From assembly GCA_963829845.1 (NCBI GenBank), contig CAWHKD010000014.1, forward strand, positions 124,001 to 188,000: a stretch of 64,000 nt of DNA, in the 5' to 3' direction. Shown piece after piece: positions 8,648 through 18,671 of the stretch (positions are counted from its first letter, which is position 1; the number at the start of each line of letters is the position of its first letter). Source of the stretch: Gaiellasilicea sp963829845 (GTDB lineage: Bacteria > Actinomycetota > Thermoleophilia > Gaiellales > Gaiellaceae). The position numbers were made by a program, and so were the translations under genes. The notes under the pieces are model-generated. The model saw only the letters and a program-made list of their open reading frames with translations. It was not told the origin of the DNA and did not search any database.

Positions 8648-9558
8648 GCGTGCTCATCCTCGACGAGCATCAGGTGAGGTCGCTGCTGACGATGGACGAG
8701 TGCATCGAGGCGATGGAGGAGGTGCTGCGCTCGCTGGCACGCGGCGAGCTGCACCAGCCACTCCGACCCGTCACGCGGCCCGAGGACTCCGACACGCTGA
8801 TGGGCCTGATGCCCGCCTACCGCGGCGGCGAACGGCCCGCGTGGTCCCTGAAGGAGATCGTCATCGCCCCCGGCAACCCGGCCCGTGGACTGGACGCGCA
8901 CCAGGGCGCAGTCCTCCTCCACGACGGCGAGACGGGTCAGCTGCGCGCGCTCTTGAACGCGTCAGCGATCACGGAGATCCGTACGGCGGCCGTCTCCGGC
9001 GTCGCGACGCGCGCGCTCGCGCGGCCCGGCGCGCGGGTCGTCGCAATCCTCGGCGGCGGCGTCCAGGCACGCTCGCACACCGAGGCGATGCGCTCGGTGC
9101 TCCCCGAGGCCGAGATTCGCACGTGGATGCGGCGCGACGGCGGCACGCCCGAGGACGTGCTCCGCGGGGCGGACGTCGTCTGCACGTGCACGAGCGCCCG
9201 TGAGCCGATCCTCGAGCGCCGCTGGCTCGAGCCGGGAGCGCACGTGAACGCCGTCGGCTCGAGCGTCCCGAGCGCGCGCGAGCTGGATGCGGCGACGATG
9301 GCCGAAGCGACGCTGTTCGTCGACCGGCGCGAGTCGGCGCTGAGCGAGGCGGGCGACCTGCTGCTGGCGGGATTCGGCGAGGAGCGGATCGCGGCTGAGC
9401 TCGGTGAGGTCCTCGCCGGGACGCATCTGGGGCGCACGGACCCCGAGGAGCTGACCGTGTTCAAGTCGCTCGGGCTCGGCGTCGAGGACCTCGCGGCGGC
9501 CGAGCTCGTCGTCCGGAAGGCGCAGGAGCAGGGCGCCGGCACGGAGGTCGAGTTCTGA
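8644..9558 (+). CDS. Ornithine cyclodeaminase/mu-crystallin family protein
   Basis: 304 aa from ATG 8644. It shows the family pattern: N-terminal LLTMDECIEAMEEVLR, the substrate loop TEIRTAAVSGVATRALARPG, the Rossmann motif VVAILGGGVQARSH, and VVCTCTSAREPIL. Members either convert ornithine to proline or act as NAD(P)-dependent ketimine or alanine dehydrogenases; which one applies here cannot be decided. It sits between an aldo/keto reductase and a threonine dehydratase-like gene, which suggests an amino-acid catabolic operon. Confidence 0.85.
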   Translation: MSVLILDEHQVRSLLTMDECIEAMEEVLRSLARGELHQPLRPVTRPEDSDTLMGLMPAYRGGERPAWSLKEIVIAPGNPARGLDAHQGAVLLHDGETGQLRALLNASAITEIRTAAVSGVATRALARPGARVVAILGGGVQARSHTEAMRSVLPEAEIRTWMRRDGGTPEDVLRGADVVCTCTSAREPILERRWLEPGAHVNAVGSSVPSARELDAATMAEATLFVDRRESALSEAGDLLLAGFGEERIAAELGEVLAGTHLGRTDPEELTVFKSLGLGVEDLAAAELVVRKAQEQGAGTEVEF

Positions 9559-10505
9559 TCGATCTCGCCGCGATCGAGCGCGCGCGGAAGACGATTGCCG
9601 GAGCCGCGATCCGCACGCCGCTGATCCGGCTGGAGGTGGACGCCCCGGCCGAGCTCTGGCTCAAGCTCGAGAACCTGCAGCCGATCGGCTCGTTCAAGAT
9701 CCGCGGCGCCGTCAACGCGATCCGGAGCGCCCCGGCCGCAGAGACGGCGAACGGGGTCGTCACGGTGAGCGCAGGAAACATGGCCCAAGGGGTCGCCTGG
9801 GCCGCACGGGAGCTCGGCGTGCCCGCGACGATCGTCGCTCCGGAGCAGGCTCCGCGGACGAAGCTCGACGCGATCGAGCGGCTGGGCGGCCAGGTCGTGA
9901 AGGTGCCCTACGAGCGCTGGTGGGAGATCATGACCACCTCCCGCTACGAGGGCGCAGACGGTCTCTTCGTCCATCCCGTCCAGGACGAGCGGGTGATTGC
10001 CGGCAACGGCACGATCGGGCTCGAACTCGCCGAAGAACTGCCGGATGCCGACGCAGTGCTGGTTCCGTGGGGCGGCGGCGGCCTCTTCACCGGGATCGCG
10101 ACCGCACTCGCTGCCGTCAGCCCGCGCACCCGGGTCTACGCCGTCCAACCAGAGACCGGTGCCGCAGTCACCGCGGCGCTCGAGGCGGGCGAGCCGCGGG
10201 AGGCGACCGGTTTTGCACCGTCGTTCGTCGACGGCGCCGGCGCCAAGGTCGTTCTGCCGGCGATGTGGGAGCGCGCCCGGCCGCTGCTCGCCGGCGCGGA
10301 GGCGGTCTCGCTGGACGACACGGCGGCGGCCGTGCGCCTGCTCGCGGAGCGGGCGCGGGTGATCGCCGAAGGCGCCGGAGCGCTCGCCCTCGCCGCCGCG
10401 CTCTCGGGCCGCATCGGCGGACGTCGGCTGGTCTGCATCGTCTCGGGCGGGAACATCGACGCCGACCGGCTGGCGTCGATCCTCCGTGGTGAGACCCCGG
10501 ACTAG
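9555..10505 (+). CDS. Threonine/serine dehydratase-like PLP enzyme
   Basis: About 316 aa, fold type II. The PLP lysine is in IGSFKIRGAVNAI, the substrate loop is VSAGNMAQGVAWA and the phosphate-binding glycines are VPWGGGGLFTG. It probably deaminates threonine or serine; no regulatory ACT domain is present. The conserved N-terminus (IDLAAIERARKTIAGAAIRTPLIRL) begins right at the upstream stop, where the only start available is CTG 9555 overlapping TGA (CTGA). A start at GTG 9636 would cut off conserved residues. The stop overlaps the convergent gene at 10502. Confidence 0.85.
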   Translation: MIDLAAIERARKTIAGAAIRTPLIRLEVDAPAELWLKLENLQPIGSFKIRGAVNAIRSAPAAETANGVVTVSAGNMAQGVAWAARELGVPATIVAPEQAPRTKLDAIERLGGQVVKVPYERWWEIMTTSRYEGADGLFVHPVQDERVIAGNGTIGLELAEELPDADAVLVPWGGGGLFTGIATALAAVSPRTRVYAVQPETGAAVTAALEAGEPREATGFAPSFVDGAGAKVVLPAMWERARPLLAGAEAVSLDDTAAAVRLLAERARVIAEGAGALALAAALSGRIGGRRLVCIVSGGNIDADRLASILRGETPD

Positions 10506-10951
10506 GTCGCCTTCCGCACCAACGGCAGCACGAACCAGACGGTCGCGAACAACGCCGCCGTCGCGGCCGTGACGATCGTCGTCGTCGCCTCCTTGAAGAT
10601 CATGTCGGTGACGAGAAAGACGACGGCCGTCATCCCGATCGCCAGGAAGACCATGCCGACGATCGCGAAGACGTTGGAGATGCGCAGCATCGCCTCCTTG
10701 TCGCGGTCGCGGAAGCGGATCCGGTGGTAGGCGGAGGGCGCCATCAGGAAGACCGAGCCGGCGAGCGTGCTCAGCAACGCGACCATGTAGGTGTCGCGCT
10801 GGAGCTCGGTCGTCTCGGCGAAGCGCTGCGAGAACGGCACCGCCAGCAGGAAGGCGAACAGAACCTGCACGCCGGGGAGCGCGACGCGCAACTCGTTCAG
10901 CAGCTCGATCAGCTCGCGGTTGACCCGCTCCTCGTGCGTCTCCTCCGCCAC
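10502..10951 (-). CDS. DUF6328-type four-TM membrane protein
   Basis: 149 aa. A charged N-terminus (EETHEERVNRELIELLNELR) is followed by a first helix with VLFAFLLAVPFSQRF, then three more transmembrane segments. This arrangement matches the actinobacterial DUF6328 family. The function is unknown; it acts in the cytoplasmic membrane. It converges with the dehydratase gene, their stops overlapping. Confidence 0.75.
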   Translation of the reverse strand: MAEETHEERVNRELIELLNELRVALPGVQVLFAFLLAVPFSQRFAETTELQRDTYMVALLSTLAGSVFLMAPSAYHRIRFRDRDKEAMLRISNVFAIVGMVFLAIGMTAVVFLVTDMIFKEATTTIVTAATAALFATVWFVLPLVRKAT

Positions 10952-11030
10952 GCGCGGAGGGTAGTCGAGCTAGGCCCGGCGGCGGTGTCGTAGGTCGCGA
11001 GCCGCTGCTTAGCTTGCCGCGGGCCGCGCG

Positions 11031-11681
11031 TCACCCTTCCGGTGCGCGGACGACGCCGGCGTAGCGGAACGCGAGCGCCTGGATCGCGCCGGCGTCGATC
11101 AGCGCCTGCTCGAGCACCTCGGTGGCGACGCCGCCGAGCAGCCGGTAGAGGAATGGCGCGCGAACGAACGCGCGCTCGTCGAAGCGTGCGTCGACCTCGG
11201 TGCGGAGCGCGTCGAAGCCGTGGAGACCGACGTGCTCTGCCGCCCACTCGTCGCGCAACACGTCGAGCGAGGCAGGCATTTCCCCCTGCCCGGCCGCCGC
11301 GAGCGTGCGGCGCTGGTTGTAGAGCCAGTCGAGCGTCGCCTCGTCGGCGAGATCCCAACCGTGCTCGTCGAGCACGAGCGCGCCTGCGGGGCGCAGCAGC
11401 GAGACGATCCGGTCAAGCGCCTGCCCGAGGTCGCGGACGTGATGCAGCGAATGGGAGGCGACGACGACGTCGAACGGACCTTCCTCCACGCCGAGGTCCT
11501 CGAGCAGGATCCGGCGGAAGCGGTCGCCCTGCGGCGCGAGCGGGTCGATCCCGAGCACGTCGTAGCCGGCGACCGCCAGCCCCGTCGTCAGCTCGCCCTG
11601 GCCGCAGCCGACGTCGAGCACGCGCGCCGGCGGCGACGGAAGGTACGCCTGGGCGAAGTCGAGAAACGTAGATTGAGCCAC
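11031..11681 (-). CDS. Class I SAM-dependent methyltransferase
   Basis: 216 aa from a GTG at 11681. Motif I is VLDVGCGQGELTTGL, acidic loop YDVLGIDPLAPQG, and motif VVVASHSLHHVRDLGQALD; LRPAGALVLDEHGWD follows. It is a small-molecule methyltransferase of the Methyltransf_11/25 type. Its start codon lies one base from the divergent start of the YcaQ-like gene, so its promoter must lie within that gene or the mRNA is leaderless. Confidence 0.85.
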   Translation of the reverse strand: MAQSTFLDFAQAYLPSPPARVLDVGCGQGELTTGLAVAGYDVLGIDPLAPQGDRFRRILLEDLGVEEGPFDVVVASHSLHHVRDLGQALDRIVSLLRPAGALVLDEHGWDLADEATLDWLYNQRRTLAAAGQGEMPASLDVLRDEWAAEHVGLHGFDALRTEVDARFDERAFVRAPFLYRLLGGVATEVLEQALIDAGAIQALAFRYAGVVRAPEG

Positions 11682-11682
11682 G

Positions 11683-12822
11683 ATGGCGGAGACTACGGTG
11701 AGCGCGACGGCCGTCCGCCGTCTTGCCGTTTCGGCGCAGGGGTTTGCGGCGCGCTACCGGCGCGCCACAGGCCCGAGCGTCGAGGCTACGATCCGCCGGC
11801 TCTCGTGCGTCCAGCTCGACTCGATCTCGACGGTCGAGCGCAGCCACCGGATCGCCCTCACCGGCCGCGTCGGCGACTATCCACAGGAGGCAGTCTCGCG
11901 GCTACTCGCCCGCGGCCGGATCTTCGAGTACTGGGCACATGAGGCCTGCCTGCTCCCGATCGAGTCGTGGCCCCTCTTCCGTCGGGCGATGGAGAACGGC
12001 GGCCGCGGCTGGTACGGGGCCGTCGGAAAGACGCATCCGCACCTCGCCGACGAGATCCTGGCGGAGATCCGCGAGCGCGGCCCGCTCGCGTCGCGCCATT
12101 TCGAGGGCGCGACGGGCGGCGGGATGTGGAACTGGAAGCCGGCGAAGGCGATGCTCGAGCGGCTCTGGAACCACGGCGACCTCGTGATCGCGGGCCGCCA
12201 GGGCTTCCAGCGGATCTACGACCTGGCCGAGCGGGTGATCCCGCGCGCGCAGCTCGACGCTCCGGTTCCGTCCGAGCACGAGATGCTGCGTACGTTCGCG
12301 AAGGAGGCCGTGCGTGCGCGCGGCGTCCTCACCGAGGCCGGAGTCAAGGAGCACTGGCGTCTGCGGGGCGGCGTCGCCCGTGTGCGGCCCGCGATCGACG
12401 AGCTCGTCGCCGAGGGGCGACTGCGGCGGCTGCGAGTCGACGACGGCGGCGCCGACGTGCTCGTGGCCGCGGAGGAGGAGCTCGACCGGCCGGCTCCGCA
12501 CACGGCGGTACTGCTGTCGCCGTTCGACAACCTGCTCTGGGACCGACCCTTCGCGCGGCGGATCCTCGGCTTCGACCATCTGATCGAGGTCTACAAGCCA
12601 GCGTCGCAGCGGCAGTACGGCTATTACGTCCTCCCATTCCTCCGCGGCGACCGGATCGTCGGCCGCGCCGATCTCAAGTCGGAGCGGAAGGGCGGACGAC
12701 TTCTCGTACGCGCGTTCCACCGCGAGGACGGCGTTCGCCCATCGGGCGCGCTCGACGACGCGCTCGATCGTGCGCTCGACCGGCTCGCCCGCTCGATCGG
12801 GCTCGACGAGGTGGTCAGGTGA
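11683..12822 (+). CDS. YcaQ/AlkX-family winged-helix DNA glycosylase-like protein
   Basis: 379 aa. The HTH_42 signature is clear: IRRLSCVQLDSISTVERSH (the QxD catalytic-type motif) and FEYWAHEACLLPIESW, then ALLERL-type wings and, near the end, VYKPASQRQYGYYVLPFL. Relatives unhook DNA interstrand crosslinks or remove alkylated bases. It overlaps the next gene, a paralogue, by a GTGA. Start ATG 11683 is adjacent to the divergent methyltransferase start. Confidence 0.82.
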   Translation: MAETTVSATAVRRLAVSAQGFAARYRRATGPSVEATIRRLSCVQLDSISTVERSHRIALTGRVGDYPQEAVSRLLARGRIFEYWAHEACLLPIESWPLFRRAMENGGRGWYGAVGKTHPHLADEILAEIRERGPLASRHFEGATGGGMWNWKPAKAMLERLWNHGDLVIAGRQGFQRIYDLAERVIPRAQLDAPVPSEHEMLRTFAKEAVRARGVLTEAGVKEHWRLRGGVARVRPAIDELVAEGRLRRLRVDDGGADVLVAAEEELDRPAPHTAVLLSPFDNLLWDRPFARRILGFDHLIEVYKPASQRQYGYYVLPFLRGDRIVGRADLKSERKGGRLLVRAFHREDGVRPSGALDDALDRALDRLARSIGLDEVVR

Positions 12823-13816
12823 ACGTGAGCCTGGAAGAGGCACGCCGGATCGCTATGCGCGCGCAGGCGCTCGACGGCTCGGCCACGGGCGTCCTCGAGA
12901 CCGTCCGTCGGCTCGGCTTCCTGCAGATCGACGTCGTCCAGCCGGTCGAGCGTCCGCAGCATCTCGTCCTCTTCAGCCGGCTCGGCCCCGGCTACGACCG
13001 CGCCGAACTCGACCGGCTGCTCTGGGAGGAGCGCGCGCTGTTCGAGTGGAACGCCTTCATCTACCCGATCGAGGATCTGCCGCTCGTGCGTGCACGGATC
13101 CGCCGCTTCCGCCGCGAACGGACACGCAAGGACCAGCGCTGGGTACGCGAGTTCCTGACCACGAACCGGAGCTTCCGCCGCTACGTGCTGACCGAGCTCG
13201 AGCGAAACGGACCGATGCTCTCCCGTGACTTCGAGGACCGCGCCAAAGGTGAGCGCGACCGCGACAGCCGCTGGTGGGGACCCGGCTGGTCGGCCTGATG
13301 CTGCTTTCGCTGCACCTGTACGGCGAGATCACGATCGTCGGCCGGAACGGCGGCGAGCGGCTGTGGGACCTGGCGTCGCGCTGGTGGCCGGAGACGGAGA
13401 CCGTCTCGATCCGCGAGGCGGACCGGATCCGGGAGGAGCAGCGCTTCCGCAGCGAGGGTGTGCGGCTGCGGAAGGGCGAGTGGGAGGCGCACCCGGACGC
13501 GACCGACGGGCCGGTGCCGGACCGCGCGGTGCTCCTCTCCCCCTTCGACCGGCTCGTCTCCGACCGCGACCGCGCCGAGGCGCTCTGGGGCTTCCGCTAC
13601 CGGCTGGAGATGTTCGTGCCGAAGGCGAAACGGGAGTACGGCTACTACGTGCTGCCGCTGCTCGTCGGCGACCAGCTCGCCGGCCGCGCCGAGCCCCGCT
13701 TCGACCGCAAGAGCGGGACGCTCGAGCTGCTCGGCGCCTGGGGCGACACGTCGCGGCTCGACGAGGCCCTCGACGACCTCGCCGCCTGGCTCGGCGCCGC
13801 TAGCATCAGTGAGTAG
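12819..13816 (+). CDS. Second YcaQ-family protein (one frameshift)
   Basis: Starts with GTG 12819 overlapping the previous stop. It repeats the family landmarks: VRRLGFLQIDVVQPVERPQH (QxD) and LFEWNAFIYPIEDLPL. Near 13280 the frame changes (RWWG then LVGLMLLSLHLYGEITIVG) and the C-terminal half continues to 13816, including MFVPKAKREYGYYVLPLLVG. About 332 aa if the shift is corrected. Two adjacent paralogues suggest a duplicated repair function with separate lesion preference; that is inference. Confidence 0.75.
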
Positions 13817-14962
13817 TGGACTTCGAGACCCGCGCGATCCACGACGGCCAGGAGCCCGACCCGGCGACCGGCGCGATCATCACGCCGATCTACCAGACGT
13901 CGACGTACGTCCAGGAGGCGGTCGGGGTGCACAAGGGCTACGACTATGCCCGCGTCGCAAACCCGACCCGCACGTCCCTGCAGACCGCGCTCGCGTCGCT
14001 CGAGAACGCCGAGCACGGGATCGCCTTCTCCTCCGGGCTCGGTGCGACGACGACGCTGATGCACCTCGTCAACCCCGGCGAGCGGGTCGTCCTGATCGCA
14101 GACGTGTACGGCGGCGTCTACCGGATGACTTCGCAGGTCTACGAGCCGAAGGGCTACGTCTTCGACTACGTCCCTGCCCCGGAGTTCGCGAACCTGGCCG
14201 AGCATCTCGACGGCAACACGCGCATGGTCTGGATCGAGAGCCCTTCCAACCCCATGCTGAACGTCGTCGACATCCGCGCAGCGGCTGACGCGGCCCACGC
14301 GGTCGGCGCAATCCTCGTCGTCGACAACACGTTTGCGACCCCGTATCTTCAGAACCCGCTCGACCTCGGCGCCGACGCCGTCGTCCACTCGACGACGAAG
14401 TACCTGGGCGGCCACTCCGACGTCGTCGGCGGCTTCGTCGGAACCAACGACCCGACGATCGCGGAGCGGCTCTACTTCCTGCAGAAGTCGCTCGGCGCCG
14501 TGCCGGGGCCGTTCGACTCCTGGCTCGTCCTGCGCGGGATCAAGACGCTGGCCGTGCGGATGCGCCAGCACTGCGAGAACGCGCGCGCGATCGCCGGCTG
14601 GCTGGAGCAGCAGCCGGGTATCGAGCAGGTGCTCTACCCCGGCTTGCCCTCGCATCCCGGGCACGACGATCGCAAAGCGGCAGATGCGGGACTTCGGCGG
14701 AATGATCTCCTTCCTCGTCGACAGCGAGGAGACCGCCGTCGAGCTCGTCGCGCGAACGAAGCTCTTCAAGCTCGCGGAGTCGCTCGGCGGCGTCGAGAGC
14801 ATGATCGAGCACCCGGCGCGGATGACCCACGCTTCCACGGCCGACGCGCCGTTCGCGGCGCCGCGGAACCTGATCCGCCTCTCGGTCGGGATCGAGTCGG
14901 TCGACGACCTCGTCGCCGACCTGGCCGCAGCTCTCGTCCCCGCCGCCGCCCACGCCAAGTAA
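13816..14962 (+). CDS. Cystathionine gamma-synthase/lyase family PLP enzyme (one frameshift)
   Basis: Start GTG 13816 overlaps the previous stop (TAGTG). It opens DFETRAIHDGQEPDPATGAI and has TPIYQTSTY, the YDYARVANPTR loop, SSGLGATTT, and the PLP lysine in VVHSTTKYLGGHSD. A one-base shift near 14670 moves the rest (QMRDFGGMISFLVD, SLGGVESMIEHPARMTH) to another frame, ending NLIRLSVGIE at 14962. It is a trans-sulfuration enzyme interconverting cysteine and homocysteine through cystathionine, or a methionine gamma-lyase; sequence alone does not separate these. Confidence 0.82.
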
Positions 14963-15808
14963 CAGACGGTTTGCAAGGCGGAGCCGATCGACCTGCTCCA
15001 CGCGGGCGCGGCCCGAACGGTCGGGGTGTACCTGCTGGACACGTCCGAGGGTCTGTCCCTCTTCGACTGCGGCCCGTCGAGCTGCATCCCGGCGCTGAAG
15101 GACGGGCTCGCGGAGCGCGGCGTCGAGCTCGGAGACCTGAGGAACCTGCTCCTCTCGCACATCCACCTCGACCACGCCGGCGCCGCCGGCTCGCTCGTCC
15201 GCGAGCATCCCGGCCTCAGGTCTGGGTCTCGGCAGTCGGCGCGCCGCACCTGATCGACCCCTCGCGGCTCGAACGCAGCGCGCGGCGGCTCTACGGCGAC
15301 AGCTTCGACGGGCTCTGGGGCGAGCTCGCGCCAGTGCCGGAGCAGAACGTGCACGTCGCCGAGTCCCGCGCCGCCGGCCTCGAGGTCTTCGCCGCGCCCG
15401 GCCACGCGTCGCACCACGTCTGCTACTTCGACGGCAGCACGCTCTACGCCGGCGACGCAGCGGGCGTGCGGATCGCGCCGCAGCCGTTCCGTGCTGCCGC
15501 CGACGCCGCCGCCGGACCTCGACGTCGAGGCCTGGTACCGAACGCTCGAGCAGATCGAGCGACGTGCGCCCGAGCGGCTCGCGTTGATTCACTTCGGCCT
15601 CGTCGACGACGTGGGCCGCCACCTCGCCGAGCTCCGCAGGCGGCTCGACACCTGGTCGAAGCGGGTCGAGGAGGGCGCCACCGAGCCGGAGTTCGTCGCG
15701 GCCGCCCGGGCCGACCTGCCCGCGGAGGAGGCCGACGCATACGACCGTGCGATGCCGTTCTGGCAGTCGTACGCCGGCCTGCGCCGCTACTGGGACACGC
15801 GGGGGTGA
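14963..15808 (+). CDS. Metallo-beta-lactamase-fold hydrolase (two frameshifts)
   Basis: The zinc motif is HIHLDHAG, followed after a shift near 15215 by APGHASHHVCYF and LYAGDAAGVRIAPQPF, and after another near 15480 by RLALIHFGLVDD (last metal His) to the stop at 15808. The reading begins at EPIDLLHAGAARTVGVYLLD, where no standard start codon is seen; GTG 15026 is the first one available. It probably hydrolyses thioesters or lactones, with a C-terminal helical domain. It follows the trans-sulfuration gene directly. Confidence 0.7.
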
Positions 15809-15880
15809 GGCGGAGCGCCGCGCCGCTGCGCGAGCGCGAGTTCCGCCTTCTCTTCGCCGGCCGGACGATCTCGCCTCGTC
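15805..15880 (+). pseudogene. Truncated start of an MFS transporter
   Basis: GTG 15805 overlaps the stop of the MBL gene (GTGA) and begins RRSAAPLREREFRLLFAGRTIS, which is typical of the first helix of major-facilitator proteins in actinobacteria. After about 25 codons the similarity ends abruptly and the PPOX gene follows within 50 bases. It reads as the remnant of a deleted transporter gene or a join in the assembly. Confidence 0.5.
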
Positions 15881-15929
15881 CGCGATGTCCGCACCCTGGA
15901 ACGACGGCCGGCCACGTAGGCTCGAGGCG

Positions 15930-16321
15930 ATGCCCTCGCCACCGATCCCGCCCGAGATCGAGGCGTTCCTCAGGAAGCCGAATCCCGCCGTCATGGCGAC
16001 GATCCGACCGGACGGCTCACCGCACTCGGTCGCCACCTGGTACGACCTCGTCGATGGGCTGATCCTGCTCAACATGGCCTCGACTCGCGCGCGGCTCGGC
16101 CACGTCCGGCGCGATCCACGCGTGTCGCTGACCGTCCTCGATCTCGACGACTGGTACACGCACGTCACCCTCACCGGCGTGGTCGAACGGCTCGAGGACG
16201 ACCCCGAGCTCGCCGACATCGACCGGCTTGCGCTCCGCTACCAGGGCAACCGCTTCCGGAACCGGGGGCGGCGCGAGTCAGCGCCTGGATGCGCTGCGAG
16301 CGCTGGTACCGCTGGGACTGA
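15930..16321 (+). CDS. PPOX-class flavin/F420-dependent oxidoreductase-like protein (one frameshift)
   Basis: Start ATG 15930. A split-barrel FMN/F420-binding pattern is visible: FLRKPNPAVMATIRPDGSPH, SVATWYDLVDGLILLNM, RARLGHVRRDPRVSLTVLD and HVTLTGVVERLEDD. A shift near 16275 joins to VSAWMRCERWYRWD and a TGA at 16321, giving about 130 aa, normal for the family. It likely reduces or oxidises a cofactor or small molecule using F420 or FMN. It stops just before the convergent MATE gene. Confidence 0.7.
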
Positions 16322-16327
16322 GCCGGC

Positions 16328-17638
16328 TCAGGCCCAGCCCGTGACCAGCCAGCGGCGCCCGCGGAAGCGCCAGAACATCAACCCGAGCCGGACGACGATC
16401 AGTGCGCAGAGCGACGCCCAGACACCGACGATGCCCCAGTCGAACGCGAGCGCCGCGAGCGACCCGACCGCGCAGACGACGAACGCGGCCACCATCGACC
16501 ACATCAGGAAGCGGCCGTCGCTCGCGCCGATCAGGATCCCGTCGAGCGCGAAGACGGCGCCGTTCAGCGGCTGCATCAGCGCGAAGAGGGGCCAGATCGC
16601 CTGTGCCCGCTCGACCACGAGCTCGTCGCTCGTGAAGACGTAGGGCAGCACGCCCTGGAGCGCGAGCATCACCGCCGCGAAGACGACGCCCGCGAAGACG
16701 CGAGAGCCAGATCATCCGCACGCTCGCCTCGTACGCCCGCTCGGTGTCGCCGGCGCCGAGGCCGCGGCCGACGATCACCTGGCCCGCAATCGCGATCGCG
16801 TCGAGGACGAAGGCGAGGAAGATCCAGAGCTGGAACGCGATCTGGTGCGCGGCGAGCGAGGCGTCGCCGAAGCGGGCGATCACGGCGCCGGCGAGCGTGA
16901 AGGCGGCGAGCAGCGAGGCGGTGCGCACGAAGATGTAGCGGCCGATCACGAGCAGCCGCCGCATCAGCTCCGGCGATCGGCCGCGGCGTCGCCGTGGGCG
17001 GCGCGGAGGATGACGACGATGAACGCCGCGCCCATCGCCGGCCTGCGCGATCACCGTCCCCCACGCCGAGCCCTCGATCCCCCAGTCGAAGCCGTAGACG
17101 AAGAGCACCTCGAGCACGACGTTGACGACGTTCGCCGGCGATCACGATCACGAGCGGCGTCCGCAGGTCGGCGATGCCGCGCAGGTAGCCCTGGCCGCCG
17201 AGCGCGAGGAACGCGAACGGCAGCCCGAGCGCCGCGATCCGCATGTACGTGACCGCGTAGCCGGCGGTGTCGCCCTCGACCGCCCATCAGCGTCGGCGAT
17301 CTGCGGCGCGAGCGCGAGCGACGGCGATCGGCGACGTCAGGCCGAAGCCGAGCGAGAGCCAGAGCGCCTGCGCGCCGAGCCGGTTCGCGATCTGCTCCTC
17401 GCCCGCGCCGGAGGCGCGCCCGACCTGCGCCGTCGTCCCGTACTGGAGGAAGTTGAAGACGCCGAAGAGCCCGGTGAGCACGGTCGCCGCGATGCCCGAG
17501 CGCCGCGAGCTGCGGCCGGCCGAGATGGCCGACGATCGCCGTGTCGACGAGCACGTAGAGCGGCTCGGCGGCGAGCGCGCCCAGCGCCGGGACGGCGAGC
17601 TTGAGGATCTCGCCGTCGTACTGGGAGCGAAGCCTCAC
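16328..17638 (-). CDS. MATE-family efflux transporter (many frameshifts)
   Basis: Starts with GTG 17638 (RLRSQYDGEILKLAVPALG, then LYVLVDTAIVGHLGRPQLA). The twelve-helix protein is split among three frames, with pieces GLFGVFNFLQYGTTAQVGRA, MRIAALGLPFAFLALGGQGY, GFDWGIEGSAWGTVIAQ, RYIFVRTASLLAAF and a clean C-terminal third ending VTGWA. At least six single-base shifts are required in 1.3 kb. The pieces are in correct order and conserve key residues, so errors are likelier than decay. It exports cationic drugs or metabolites by proton or sodium antiport. Start overlaps the glycosyltransferase stop. Confidence 0.7.
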
Positions 17639-18670
17639 TCAGCGCGGAGATCGGCGGCCTCGTATGCAGCGACGTAGTCCGCGACCATCCGCTCCGGCGT
17701 GAAGCGCTCCTCGACGTCACGCCGCATCTCCGCGGGGTCGAGCGCGTCGGCGGCATCGAGCACGTCTTCGGTCTCGCGCCAGTTGTCGACGATGATCCCG
17801 GTACGGCCGTGATCGATCACCTCCGGCACGGCGCCCCAGCGGGTCGCGATCACGGGCGTCCCGCAGGCCATCGACTCGATCATCACGAGCCCGAACGGCT
17901 CCTGCCAGGAGATCGGGAAGACCGTCGCGCGCGCGTGCTGCAGCAGCTCGACCTTCTCGCCGTGGCTGACCTCGCCGACGTACTCGACGGTCGCCGCCGA
18001 GGTGCGGCGCGGACGTAGGCGTCGAAGTACTGCCTGCTCGGCCGGCTCGTTGCACTTGCCGGCGATCTTCAGCGGCAGCCCCGCCTCGAGCGCGATCGTG
18101 ACCGCCCGGTGCGCGCCCTTGTCCGGGCTCATCCGCCCGAGGAAGAGCAGGTAGTCGCCCTGCTCGGGGTGGTACGGATAGAAGGAGAGGTCGAGCGCGT
18201 TCGGCACGTTCGCGATCCACGGCAGCTGCGGCCGCGGCTCGCGCTGGCTGAGCGAGAGCGAGATCAGCTTCGCGTGCGGCGCCATCCGCACGACCTGCTC
18301 GTAGAGGTCGCCCGGCTGGCCGTCGACCGGCCCGTGCACCGTGTGCACGAGCGGCGTCGACAGCAGCGAGCCGAGCGCGAGCCCGATCAGGCCGGTGTGG
18401 TCGTGGATGACGTCGAAGTCGCCGTGCCGGGCGAAGCAGTTGAGCGCGTGCTGAAGCTCCCAGAAGGTCTGCCCGATCCGGTCGCTCGGCGCGTCCTCGA
18501 AGACGGCCGCCAGCTTCGCGCGCGTGCGCGAGTCGCCGGACGCGAAGAGGGTGACGTCGTGCCCGGCGTCGGCGAGGCCGTCGGCGAGCAGCGACGACGA
18601 TCCACTCGATCCCGCCGTAGCCGGACGGCGGAACCGGGAACCAGACCGGGCTGAGGACGGCGATGTTCAT
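17635..18670 (-). CDS. Glycosyltransferase family 4-type (frameshifts)
   Basis: ATG 18670 begins NIAVLSPVWFPVPPSGYGGIE, the donor-independent N-terminal Rossmann start of GT4 enzymes. A shift near 18600 and another near 18015 interrupt it. The C-terminal half is intact: YLLFLGRMSPDKGAHRAV, then PISWQEPFGLVMIESMACGT with the nucleotide-sugar binding Glu pair, and GAVPEVIDHGRTGIIVD. It transfers a sugar from an NDP donor. It lies between a glucan debranching-type protein and a MATE transporter in one leftward operon. Confidence 0.78.
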
Positions 18671-18671
18671 C

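Noticed and set aside
13645..15417. 590-codon reverse frame
   Set aside because: Antisense of the trans-sulfuration and MBL genes, arginine-rich with no family.
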